From the NCBI GenBank assembly GCA_022559845.1, contig CM040125.1, positions 293,494,200 to 293,558,199 of the forward strand: 64,000 nucleotides of DNA. The letters are read 5' to 3'. The position numbers and the translations under genes are program-made. This DNA comes from Amorphophallus konjac (Eukaryota; Streptophyta; Magnoliopsida; Alismatales; Araceae). Shown piece after piece: positions 35,521 to 46,570 of the stretch (within the stretch, counting starts at the first letter, position 1; each line of letters starts with the position of its first letter). The notes under the pieces were generated by a model. It saw only the letters and a list, made by a program, of their open reading frames with translations, did no database searches and was not told the DNA's origin.

Positions 35521-38500
35521 TGTTGGGTTCTACGCGCCTCTCCTTGTCTTTGACAATGGTTTTGATGACTCCAATATATTGTGTGTTTTATATTTAATGA
35601 CATCTTGATGATAAACAAGCTAACATGATGATATCTTGCTTTGCAGGTTGATATCTTATGATCCTTTACGAACATAATACTGATGGTGTCTCATGCGTGC
35701 GGTGCTTGAGACTTTGGAACTAACATGTGAAAACATTCTGTTTTGGCAGCTCTACATTATTGGTGCTTTCTTGCATATCCTATATGGGTTTTTAATGAGT
35801 TGACATAAATGCTTGACATTGTGAGTTTTATGTTGTGAAGGTTCAGTTTGCTCTGAACTGAACTTGTAATCCATGTGGGTTTTAATGATATGATTTTTCA
35901 TGCTATTTTAAATGGCCTTGAACGACTTGTGTTTTCTGGCATTGGACTGCTAAGGCAGTTTTTGCCGTCTCCTTGGGATGGGTCGTCCCCATGGGTCGAC
36001 CCCTGGCTCTTATGAGGCCAGTTCTTTATTATGATCTCAAATGAAATTAAAATGCCTTATATTTGATCAAGCTGGTTTCATGATCAATGAACTTGAATTT
36101 CTACACTGAATTTGTACTTCATGAGTGATCTAATGAAAATCTTGGAATTGGGTGTTTCTTGTTAAGAAATGATTCATCACTTGTTATGTAATGCTGAAAC
36201 TCAGATTTGGTGTCATTCAAGTGGAACAAATGGTTTTCTGGTTGTTTGCACAGTCATGAAGCTAGACTGTTGCATATTGAATATGTATGTGTGCATCGAC
36301 CCTATTTTGGTGTGTTACAACATTGCACAGGCTTTGTGCTTCTTTGCACTGACCTTGTTGTGCTTTGCACCTACCTTGATATGCATTGCACAGACTTATG
36401 TTCAAACTTGCACCGACTCAAACTTCTCATGTGCATTGACCACGAGGTCATATGCACAGACATCATAGATTGCATTGAGTGACTCTAAGTGTTCTAACAT
36501 AAGTTTGGATTTCTTAACATGCAGGATTAACTGTGTCTCATTTCCTTGGTTCAAGGTAAGAAATCATGTTTAAATGCGTTTCATGTGGATTGAATGGTTC
36601 TGGCGGAAAATTGATTCAAACTTTAGCAAACTCCTTTAAAAGTAGTTGATTGATTCATATTGAAGGTTGTTTGTTGAAATTGGTCTTGTATATGGGAATC
36701 TCTCTTAACACTACATATGTGATTGATCTTGAAGGCCTTAGTGTTTAATTCATTGAATATGCGTGTTGTTCTTAAGTGCAGGTTCAATCATGTCTACAAA
36801 CTCTCAATGCCAAATGTAAGAACTCAACTTGGCTGAATCTTCATGAGGCTTAAATAAATGTGATGCATTCGCATGATTTATGGGTTTAACTCATAGTTTC
36901 CTAAAAAGGTCATGTAGCATCATGTTTATTTTGGTTTCTAATTTACCTTTCATAATCATGGTTGATTAATGTTTTTAAGACCCCTCATGCATGTCATTCT
37001 ATTGTTTTTGAATGGGATTTAATGGTGTTTTATTGGTCTTTAATATTTTTGGGGCTTCAATTAAGTTTGAATGAGTTTTCAGTTCTATCAGTAAAAGTGT
37101 CGACTCCTAGAGTTGAGACTTGTTTCAGGTTGTTCTGTCGGATGTGTTGTTTTACATGCCCAGACAGAAAGTGTCGACTCTAGGAGTCGACACTTTCCAG
37201 CCAGCTTGACACTGCTGGTTGCAAGTGTCGACTCCTAGAGTCAACACTTACAGGCCGGAGGTCTGTTTTCAATGAAAACAGAACCTCTAGTGAAAAGTGT
37301 CGACCCTATGAGTCGACACTTTCACCCTGGTCCTATTTTTATGTAACAGGACAGAACGTGATGAGAAAAGTGTCGACTCATGGAGTCGACACTTTCTCTG
37401 GTTCGTCCGGATCGTGATTTCCATATTGTTTACGAAATGCCCATTAAAGTGATCCGTTGGCCTTGGATTTTTACCCCAATAGCCTTAGGGTTTCTCCTAT
37501 CTATTGGGTGTTGGTTTGAAGGGTTTTTAACATGGGCTATTATGTCTTTTGCTGTTGGCTCCTCTTGTATATGTAGTTGACGATCTCCATCATAGGAATA
37601 TATTCCTGCGCTAATATCTTCTATCTTTTTGCATGAAGAGGAGCTGAGGGCGCCGCCCCACTTGGAGGAGGAAGAAAAAGAAGAGGAGGACATCTTCCAC
37701 GAGCTGATATATGCCGATCTGTCACAGCTCTAAAAGCGGTTCTTGAAGATTCAACCCTGGACGTCTCCTACGGGCTTGGTCAAGTTCCACTCTGTGAAGA
37801 ACACTCTTCGACACACCCTACTTCTCCTTTGAGAGGATTTCACTGCATATTTGAGGGGGATCCTTCTTCTCTCATCTCTACTCTTCTATTTAAGCATAGA
37901 TAGCTGTTTGGGCGCTTATTGTATATCATTCCGTTTATTAAATTGAGAATACATCGTGTGTGGGCAAAGTTGTATCTCCGCGTATGTGGTTTTATTGTGG
38001 GGAAAGTTTCCCCGTGGTTGGTTATGTGTAGACGGAGCTGTGTCTCCGTGTGGATTTAGTGTCCGGGGTGTATTCCCCGACTGTGTGTGTGTGAGTGCTG
38101 CGGCGGCAGCGTTTTGGGGCCTGTCCCCGTGTGGATATTACTGCGGAAGCAGCGTGTGTGTGGTTGGGGTTCGTCCCCGTTCTACTACGGTTCGTAGCGT
38201 GTAGTGAAGTCTCACCGGGTTCGGTGAGGGGTGGACGTAGGGAGCCCGTCGTGATCCCGAACCACCTAAAAATCTCGTGTTCCGTGTGATAGCCTGTGTG
38301 ATTGATCATTTCTTCTATCTCCCTTCACAGGTCCATTAAATAGATTTTTAATTCATTGCATCATCGCACCTTGCTTCATCCGCTATCCGTGTTGGGCTTG
38401 ATTTCATTGAGCACTTGCATTATCTATCCGTGTGAGATCGGAAAGATCGAGAGAACATCTTTAATCTCAAGTCTGTTCAGGCTAATCAACGCTAGTAATT

Positions 38501-38602
38501 TTAATTCCAATGTGTTTAGTTAAGAAAGTTTTTAAAATCCGTCATCTCGACAAGGGGACAATTCAACCCCCCCTTCTTGTTCGCCATCTCTCTGGGCCAA
38601 CA
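35521..38602 (+). repeat. 5' LTR of element E (3082 bp)
   Basis: It starts TGTTGGGTTCTACGCGCC, with TTTGACAATGGTTTTGATGA next, and ends CTCTCTGGGCCAACA. It contains a cluster of TTGCAC-type motifs at 36315-36475, a palindrome CCATGGGTCGACCC near 35985, and a five-unit GTGTCGAC hairpin array at 37095-37398. No real ORF. Confidence 0.9.
37095..37398. repeat. GTGTCGAC hairpin array in the 5' LTR of E (5 units)
   Basis: Each unit is AAGTGTCGACTC, a 3-4 nt centre, GAGTCGACACTT. The unit at 37167-37197 has a perfect 14-bp stem with loop TAG; that at 37363-37398 has a stem of about 16 bp around ATG; 37291-37324 has CCTATG in the centre; 37095 and 37223 have one or more mismatches. Confidence 0.88.
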
Positions 38603-38603
38603 A

Positions 38604-38615
38604 TTGGTATCAGAG
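38604..38615 (+). other. Primer binding site of element E
   Basis: TTGGTATCAGAG starts one base after the LTR end; initiator methionine tRNA type, usual for plant copia elements. Confidence 0.85.
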
Positions 38616-38668
38616 TCTAGTCTCTAATTTTTTAGCAGACCTCACGGTCTAGGAGAAAAGATCCTCTT

Positions 38669-40443
38669 ATGATGGCTTTCATGAATTTGATTCCCGTCTT
38701 TGATGGTTTTGATTATGCTCTATGGCTTGAAAAATTCTGTGTTTGGATTTTTAATGTTGATCCGAAGGTTATGAAATTAATCACTCATGGTCCTCATGTT
38801 TTACCCAAAAATGAGATAAGATGGATCGATGAGCATACAAGAATGAACTCTGATAATGTGTATGCTTTGAATGTTCTTAAAGCTGTAATATGCATTGACA
38901 AATTTTCATTTGTTTTTGATTGTAGATCTGCCAAAGAAATTTGGGATGGGCTAAGGGAAGCCCAAGAAAAAAGTTGAAATAGTGAGTGCCTCCTGGCAAA
39001 CAAAGAAAATGAATGTCAAAGTGAGGAGAGCTCAAAGGTAAATTCTGACCTTGATGAAGAGGATGAGATTAGCTATGATGAACTTGTGATTGCTTATGAT
39101 GAACTGTTTGAAAAATACAAAGCTATAAAGTCTGATAACAGAAAATTGAAAAAGAAACGTGACTATTCTTCATGTGAAAAATGCACCAAGCTCGAAAGAC
39201 TAGTTGAGTCTCACATACTTGATGATGAAGAACACAGAGAGATAATTACAAATCTTAGATCTGAAAATAAATCTTTATTGGATAAAATTTTAGAACTTCA
39301 ACAAATAGAAAAAGACAATGAGAAGCTAAAAACGTTGAATACCGCCATATCTGAAAAACTGCTTCTTCTTGAAAAAGAGAAAGCTACTCTGAATGTTGAC
39401 AAGTCTGAAAAGCTGAAGGAACTGAGAAAGGAAATAGAAAGCTTTAGGAACATAAATGCAGATTTGAAAGCAATGAAATTATGAATAGAATTTTTGATGA
39501 AGATGTGAGTTATCAAATGAAAGAACCTGAACACACCTCAATAACTGGAAATTCATTTGAAAAACTTCAAAATGAAAAGCTTGCTGAGGAAATTGAGAGA
39601 TTAAAGAATCAAAATAATTTGTTAGTTGATAAACTCAACACTTTTGAAAAAGGAAAACTTGTTGTTGTTGATGAGTCTGAAAATCTTCATGTTCTAGAAT
39701 AAGAGATTGCTAGCTATAAAATTGTTAATTCTTTCTTGAATGAAAAAGTAACTTCATGTGAAAAAGAGGTTGCTGATCTTGAAATACACATCACGACATT
39801 GGAAAAGGAAATCAAGAGCTTGAATGAATCCTTGTCGTTGTGTGATAAAGAAAATGAAAAATAAAAAAGTGTTGTTGATTGCTCCTGTGTGCATGCAAAA
39901 CCCCCTGTTGTTTAACATAATCATGCAACAAGTAAAAGGAGAAATATTTCATGTTATTATTGTGGCGAATTCGGTCATGATATGTAAGATTATTTTTTAA
40001 TGAAATCTGATGATGAACATGCATTAAAGTCAAGAATGGAAATGTGTGACAAGTCTAAAAATCTTGAAAAGTCAATGAAGAAAAACTTTAATGTTCATTG
40101 CTTCTATTGTGGTTTGCATGGCCATGTAATAGAAAATTGTTTTATGAAGAAAAATGATGATGAATGGTTTGTCAACAAGAATTCTTCATGTCATTATTGT
40201 GGTGAACGTGGACATGTAATGAATACATGTTCTTTAATGGAAAAAGATGATAATTGGTTCATAAAAAGGAAATCTTCTCATTATTTTTATTGTGACCTGA
40301 ATGGACATTCAATGGATAATTGTAGCATGATGAGAGCCGATGATGAATTGTATGAGAGGAAAAATAAAAAGAACACACTTGCTCATGTTAGAACTAACCC
40401 CTCGGGACCCAAGATGACTTGGGTACCCAAATCTCTAAAATGA
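38669..40443 (+). pseudogene. Element E gag, internally shortened and broken
   Basis: The N-terminus (MMAFMNLIPVFDGFDYALW to AKEIWDGLREAQEKS, stop TGA 38975-38977) matches the start of copia gag of the SIRE type. The same frame then continues directly with the acidic SDLDEEDEISYDELVIAYDEL region and a Lys/Glu-rich coiled coil, so the central gag domain normally found between them is missing. A frame change near 39480 leads to a second coiled-coil frame with stops TAA at 39700, 39862, 39913 and 39985. Zinc knuckles: CYYCGEFGHDM (truncated by the 39985 stop), CFYCGLHGHVIENC, CHYCGERGHVMNTC and a fourth, YFYCDLNGHSMDNC, lacking its first Cys. It ends in MTWVPKSLK. Gag would package RNA in virus-like particles; this copy cannot make a full protein. 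Confidence 0.85.
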
Positions 40444-41695
40444 GAATCTATTTTGTAGGGGCACCTTCAGGTCAAGGAATATTAATAAATAAAGGACTCT
40501 CAAGGTAAGAAAGAAAATAGTTTAATTTTGAGAACTTACTTTGGTTAGGTTCATTTTGAAAAATATGAAAAGGTAATAATTATGTTGGAGGAAAATGTTT
40601 ACAATGTTGGTTCACTGATTTTTGCATCCTTTGAAACGTTGAGATCTTTTGAGACTGGTGAGTAGTTGTCTGGAATGCTTCTCTTTACACATCTTGTGAA
40701 TAATTTCAGTCTTGAATGTTTTAATATGTGCATAAAGTCTTTCACACTTTCACTTACATCCTGCAAATAACAATTCACTTTTGCATACACAGTTTACATA
40801 CTTAGTTGCATGATACACATTGCACATATCATACACATCTTTGCATGTTTGTAAATAAAGAAAGTCTTCGATCATCTATTCATTTTCTTGCATATACTTC
40901 ATTCTTGTGTGCTTAAATGCCATGATTGACCGGTATATAAAATGATGTTAGTGGAAAGGTGGATTATGTCCACCTGGAAGCTTTCCTTATGCGTGAGTAG
41001 GGTCTTTGGACCTTTATCTCTGCCACGTACCGGTAATCAACCTGTGTGAAAAATCCATTTCAATGCATGCTTCAATGTATATAAGATATCACCCACCTTT
41101 TTGACTCCTTCTATGACTCATCCCTTGCTAAATAAAATTGCATTGATTTAGACATGCTTGCTACATGACATATATTAAGGGGGAGATTTTTTATAACCAT
41201 GCATACATTTAAGGGGAGACATTACTGTGATATGGCTAATTCATCTTTTACATTCAATACAATCACCTACACAAAATGCACCTTTTTGAGATAATGAAAT
41301 AATTTAATAAGGATTACAGTTATTCTACTTAACACACTTGAGGGCTATGGATTCTCTACATGGAAATCACTTGTCTCATGAGGAAAGAGCTGTTAACCCC
41401 ATAAAAAATTTGTATAAGTGGAACGTGGATCCGAGTAGCCGGGAATCTCCCTTGAAATAAAGGAGGAAATTCGCGCCGAAAGGAGAAACTAATCCACATG
41501 AAAATAAGTGTGATTTGTCACCGAGTAGCTGGGAAGTGCCTCTGAGACAAAGGGTATAACTTGCGTCGAAAAGTGTCTCATCCACATCATAAAAAGTGAC
41601 GAAACTGAGTAACCGAAAATTGCCCCTGAAACAAAGGGCAAGACTCGTGTCAAAAGATTAGTCACACCATTTATAGTATATAAAAAAATTATATA

Positions 41696-41741
<46 letters not shown>

Positions 41742-42497
41742 GGTTATACATAGCTACAAATTTTCGAGCATTGTGTATGAAAGTGTATGGATGATAAGTT
41801 CTTTTTAGTGTTCTTTAGAAAATCTGGTTATCCATATTATTTGGAATTCATTGCTCAATCTTCACATATACACATTGGGTTTGATTGTATGAATGTTCTT
41901 TATAAATCAGTCGACTTTCATGATTTATGAAGTACCTTATTTATGTAAGCACGACCTTCTTAGTATTGCACATGCACATCATGTTCTATAATTGATTACA
42001 TTATTCTTACACCCGTCCCGAAGGGACTTGCATGAGTCTATACCTTTTTATGCATGCCTGAGTGCTTGATTGCCTGATCTGTCTTGTTCATGACATACTT
42101 CATTCCATAGTTTGCATCTTTAGGATATACATGTAGATAACAAGTTAAATAACCCATTGTTAGTTAATTTTTGTTCTTGACAATTGGGGGAGAATAACGT
42201 GCTTTTTAGCACAATACATTTTGTGCATAACTTAGTCTTACACTCTGCACACACCTTCATATTTCAAATTTCAGCTCTAGATAAATGTTCATAGTTTCAC
42301 ACATGTTCTTAGTTTTATACTTGTTCATAATTCTCACACCTTCCCTTCATGAGAGGTTAATTGCTAGGTTTGTGTGCCATTCATGTTAAAAAATTCAAAT
42401 TTTGTTATTCCTCTTGTCCCCACACTTTTTGATAATGTCGAAGGGGGAGAGAGTTTTGGTGGTCACAATATATTGTCATCATCAAAAATTGGGAGAT
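40444..42497 (+). other. Element E 3' noncoding region
   Basis: No protein motif. It has a CTTGCTAAATAAA ... ACATATATTAAGGGGGAG module at 41115-41190, three degenerate units of the GGGAATC ... GAGACAAAGG repeat at 41400-41660, an AT microsatellite at about 41698-41740, and purine tracts AGGGGGAG or TGGGGGAG near 41180, 42187 and 42440. The last tract beside the LTR (42484-42497) is a degraded AAAAATTGGGAGAT. Confidence 0.7.
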
Positions 42498-45400
42498 TGT
42501 TGGGTTCTGTGTGCCCCTCCTTGTCTTTGACAATGGTTTTGATGACTCCAATATATTGTGTGTTTTATGTTTAATGGCATCTTGATGATAAATAAGCTAA
42601 CATTATGATATCTTACTTTACATGTTGATATCTTATGGTCCTTCACGAACACAATACTGATGTTGCCTCATGCGTGCTGTGCTTGAGACTTTGGAACTAA
42701 CATGTGAAAACATTCTGTTTTGGCAGCTCTGCATTATTGGTGCTTTCTTGCATATCCTATATGGGTTTTTAATGAACTGACATAAATGCTTGACATTGTG
42801 AGTTTAATGTTGTGAAGGTTCAGTTTGCTCTGGACTGAACTTGTAATCCATGTGGGGTTTAATGATATGATTTTTCATGCTATTTTAAATGGCCTTGAAC
42901 GACTTGTGTTTTCTGGCATTGGACTGCTAAGGCAGTTTTTGCCGTCTCCTTGGGATGGGTCGTCCCCATGGGTCGACCCCTGGCTCTTATGAGGCCAGTT
43001 CTTTATTATGATCTGAAATGAAATTAAAATGCCTTATATTTGATCAAGCTGGTTTCATGATCAATGAACTTGAATTTCTACACTGAATTTGTACTTCATG
43101 AGTGATCTAATGAAAATCTTGGAATTGGGTGTTTCTTGTTAAGAAATGATTCATCACTTGTTATGTAATGCTGAAACTCAGATTTGGTGTCATTCAAGTG
43201 GAACAAATGGTTTTCTGGTTGTTTGCACAGTCATGAAGCTAGACTGTTGCATATTGAATATGTATGTGTGCATCGACCCTATTTTGGTGTGTTACAACAT
43301 TGCACAGGCTTTGTGCTTCTTTGCACTGACCTTGTTGTGCTTTGCACCTACCTTGGCATGCATTGCACAAACTTATGTTCAAGCTTGCACCGACTCAAAC
43401 TTCTCATGTGCATTGACCATGAGGTCATATGCACAGACATCATAGATTGCATTGAGTGACTCTAAGTGTTCTAACATAAGTTTGGATTTCTTAACACGCA
43501 GGATTAACTGTGTCTCATTTCCTTGGTTCAAGGTAAGAAATCATGTTTAAATGCGTTTCATGTGGATTGAATGGTTCTGGCAGAAAATTGATTCAAACTT
43601 CAGCAAACTCCTTTAAAAGTATATGATTGATTCATATTGAAGGTTGTTTGTTGAAATTGGTCTTGTATATGGGAATCTCTCTTAACACTGCATATGTGAT
43701 TGATCTTGAAGGCCTTAGTGTTTAATTCATTGAATATGTGTGTTGTTCTTAAGTGCAGGTTCAATCATGTCTACAAACTCTCAATGCAAAATGTAAGAAC
43801 TCAACTTGGCTGAATCTTCATGAGGCTTAAATGAATGTGATGCATTTGCCTGATTTATGGGTTTAACTCATAGTTTCCTAAAAAGGTCATGTAGCATCAT
43901 GTTTACTTTGGTTTCTAATTTACCTTTCATAATCATGGTTGATTAATGTTTTTTAGACCCCTCGTGCATGTCATTCTATTGTTTTTGAATGTGGTTTAAT
44001 GGTGTTTTATTGGTCTTTAATATTTTTGGGGCTTCAATTGAGTTTGAATGAGTTTTCAGTTCTGTTAGTAAAAGTGTCGAATCCTAGAGTCGACACTTGT
44101 TTCAGGTTGTTCTGTCTGATGCGTTGTTTCACATGTCCAGACAGAAAGTGTCGACTCTAGGAGTCGACACTTTCCAGCCAGCTTGCTGGCTGGACACTGC
44201 TGGCTACAAGTGTCGACTCCTAGAGTCGACACTTACAGGCTGGAGGTCTATTTTCAATGAAAACAGAACCTCTGGTGAAAAGTGTCGACCCTATGAGTCG
44301 ACACTTTCACCCGGGTCCTTTTTTTATATAACGGGACAGAACGTGACGAGAAAAGTGTCGACTCCATGAGTCGACACTTTCTTTGGTTTGTCTAGATCAT
44401 GATTTCTGGATTGTTTACGAAATGCCCATTAAAGTGATCCGTTGGCCTTCCCCAATAGCCTTAGGGTTTCTCCTATCTATTGGGTGTTGGTTTGAAGGGT
44501 TTTTAACATGGGCTATTATGTCTTTTGCTGCTGGCTCCTCTTGTATATGTAGGTCACGATCTCCATCATAGGAATATATTCCTGCGCTAATATCTTCTAT
44601 CTTTTTGCAGGAAGAGGAGCTAAGGGCCCCGCCCCACCTGGAGGAGGAAGAAGAAGAAGAGGAGGACGTCTTCCACGAGCTGATATATGTCGATCTATCA
44701 CAGCTCTGAAAGCGGTTCTTGAAGATTCAACCCTGGACGTCTCCTACGGGCTTGGTCGAGTTCCACTCCACGAAGAACACTCTCCGGCGCACCCTACTTC
44801 TCCTTTGAGAGGATTTCACTGCAGATTTGAGGGGGATCCTTCTTCTCTAATCTCTACTCTTCTATTTGAGCATAGATAGCTGTTTGGGCGTTTATTGTAT
44901 ATCCTTCCGTTTATTAAACTGAGAATACATCGTGTGTGGGCGGAGTTGTATCTCCGCGTGTGTGGTTTTATTGTGGGGAAAGTTTCCCCGTGGTTGGTTA
45001 TGTGTAGACGGAGCTGCGTCTCCATGCGGATTTAGTGTCCAGGGTGTGTTCCCCGACTGTGTGTGTGTGAGTGCTGCGGCGGCAGCGTTTTGGGGCCTGT
45101 CTCCGTGTGGATATTGCTGCGGAAGCAGCGTGTGTGTGGTTGGGGTTCGCCCCGTTCTGCTACCGTTCGTAGCGTGTGGTGAAGCCTCATCGGGTTCGGT
45201 GAGGGGTGGACATAGGGAGCCCGTCGTGATCCCGAACCACCTAAAAATCTCGTGTTCCGTGTGATAGCCTATGTGATTGATCATTTCTTCAATCTCTCTT
45301 CACAGGTCCATTAAATAGATTTTTAATTCACTGCATCATCGCACCTCGCTTCATCCGCTATCCGTGTTGGACTTGATTTCATTGAGCACTTGCATTATCT

Positions 45401-45576
45401 ATCCGTGTGAGATCGGAAAGATCGAGAGAACATCTTTAATCTCACGTCTGTTCAGGCTAATCAACGCTAGTAATTTTAATTCCACTGTGTTTAGTTAAGA
45501 AAGTTTTTAAAATCTGCCATCTCGGCAAGGGGACAATTCAACCCCCCTTCTTGTCCGCCATCTCTCTGGGCCAACA
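42498..45576 (+). repeat. 3' LTR of element E (3079 bp)
   Basis: Colinear with the 5' LTR. The hairpin array is conserved at 44071-44383, and an additional small duplication (GCTTGCTGGCTGG) lies between units two and three near 44180. The end CTCTCTGGGCCAACA is followed by the TSD. Confidence 0.9.
44071..44383. repeat. GTGTCGAC hairpin array in the 3' LTR of E
   Basis: Five units in the same order as in the 5' LTR. Some positions that break a stem in one LTR are intact in the other (for example unit one reads GAGTCGACACTT here but GAGTTGAGACTT in the 5' LTR). Confidence 0.85.
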
Positions 45577-45581
45577 TGTTG

Positions 45582-46570
45582 AATAAACATGTGGATAAAT
45601 GATTAAATAATGTAATAAATAATTAAATAACGTCAAAAGCCAAATTCTACCCTTAATCCTCGAATAGAAGGAATAAACCGCCGTAACACTCTGTACTCGT
45701 TTGTATGAACCCATGCATGAGCACCCGCACTTGCCTGGCTCTACGGTATATCAAATGGTGACTAGTCGAAAGTCAGGCTTGGCCTGGCCGGAAGCTATCA
45801 CTAAGTGTGAGGTGGTCTTATGACCTAAGCTGTCCGCCACGTACCGAGAGCCGATCTAATAAATCCTACTACATTGCCTGCCTGCATACGCTGCATCTTG
45901 CTTTATGAAGCGAACATTACTTTCACACGTTTTCTTTGGCCCTGAGGGCCCTTCTACTTTGGCGATTAATCAAGGGTTTTCATTCTTTCGGAAGGATGTA
46001 ATTAACGCCATAGCCTTTATGATATGGCAGACTTCAGGTCCCGACACGATCACCCATTATTGTCTGATTGGTCAGACGAGCGCACAATAAACTCGTCACG
46101 AGAGTGACTGGCACGCCTATGCAATAAAATAAATAAATCAAATAAACCTCAAATAAATGCTAATCAATTAAATAAAAATCCATCCCCACACCAAATAAAC
46201 CTAGTAAATACATATAGATAGAACTCCATCCCCACACCACCAAACCTTGTTGCAGATTCCTCGAACGCCACACCACAGACTCGCACATGCCGGCAACATC
46301 TGCCCAACTCAACGCAATTGGGGCCACCACCAATGGGGAAGACAGCTCTCTATCTCATTCCTCAAGCCCGACGCTGGCACTCCAACGAAAATAGCAACCG
46401 CCTTCACAGCGCCAACGCCGCACACTCTAGCTCTCAAGCGAGAAATAAAGCGGCAAATAAACACAAAACCCTATGCCAGCTACCGATTGTACTGGACCTT
46501 ATGGACTCTGATCACTGTAATTACCTCAAATTCTCATGTATGCTCCACAAACACTCACCCTAATACCATC
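45582..46570. mobile_element. SIRE-like noncoding remnant to the right of E
   Basis: The stretch 45690-45860 (CGGTATATCAAATGGTGACT ... GCCACGTACCGAGAG) resembles 40925-41045 in element E (CGGTATATAAAATGATGTTA ... GCCACGTACCGGTAA), so it derives from a copia element of the same group. AT-rich spacers lie on both sides. From about 46245 to 46560 the sequence differs and may be the start of the F internal region; ACCCTAATACCATC before 46571 could be a decayed PBS on the minus strand. No gene is visible. Confidence 0.5.

Larger units (their letters stand above)
35521..45576 (+). mobile_element. Element E: SIRE-like Ty1/copia element with gag only
   Basis: A 10056-bp element: 5' LTR 35521-38602, PBS 38604-38615, decayed gag 38669-40443, noncoding 40444-42497, 3' LTR 42498-45576, TSD TGTTG. 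Between the gag end (MTWVPK) and the 3' LTR there are only about 2 kb, and I see no protease, integrase, RT or RNase H motif in any frame. This fits a non-autonomous derivative that keeps gag and ends for mobilisation by a relative. The LTRs differ by scattered substitutions and small indels, more than those of B or C by eye. Confidence 0.88.

Noticed and set aside
36169..36482. ORFs of 91-99 codons in the E LTR, repeated at 43146-43459
   Set aside because: Cys-rich appearance comes from the TTGCAC motif cluster; it is LTR sequence with overlapping frames.
41698..41740. AT dinucleotide run as a possible functional element
   Set aside because: An ordinary microsatellite in noncoding DNA of element E.
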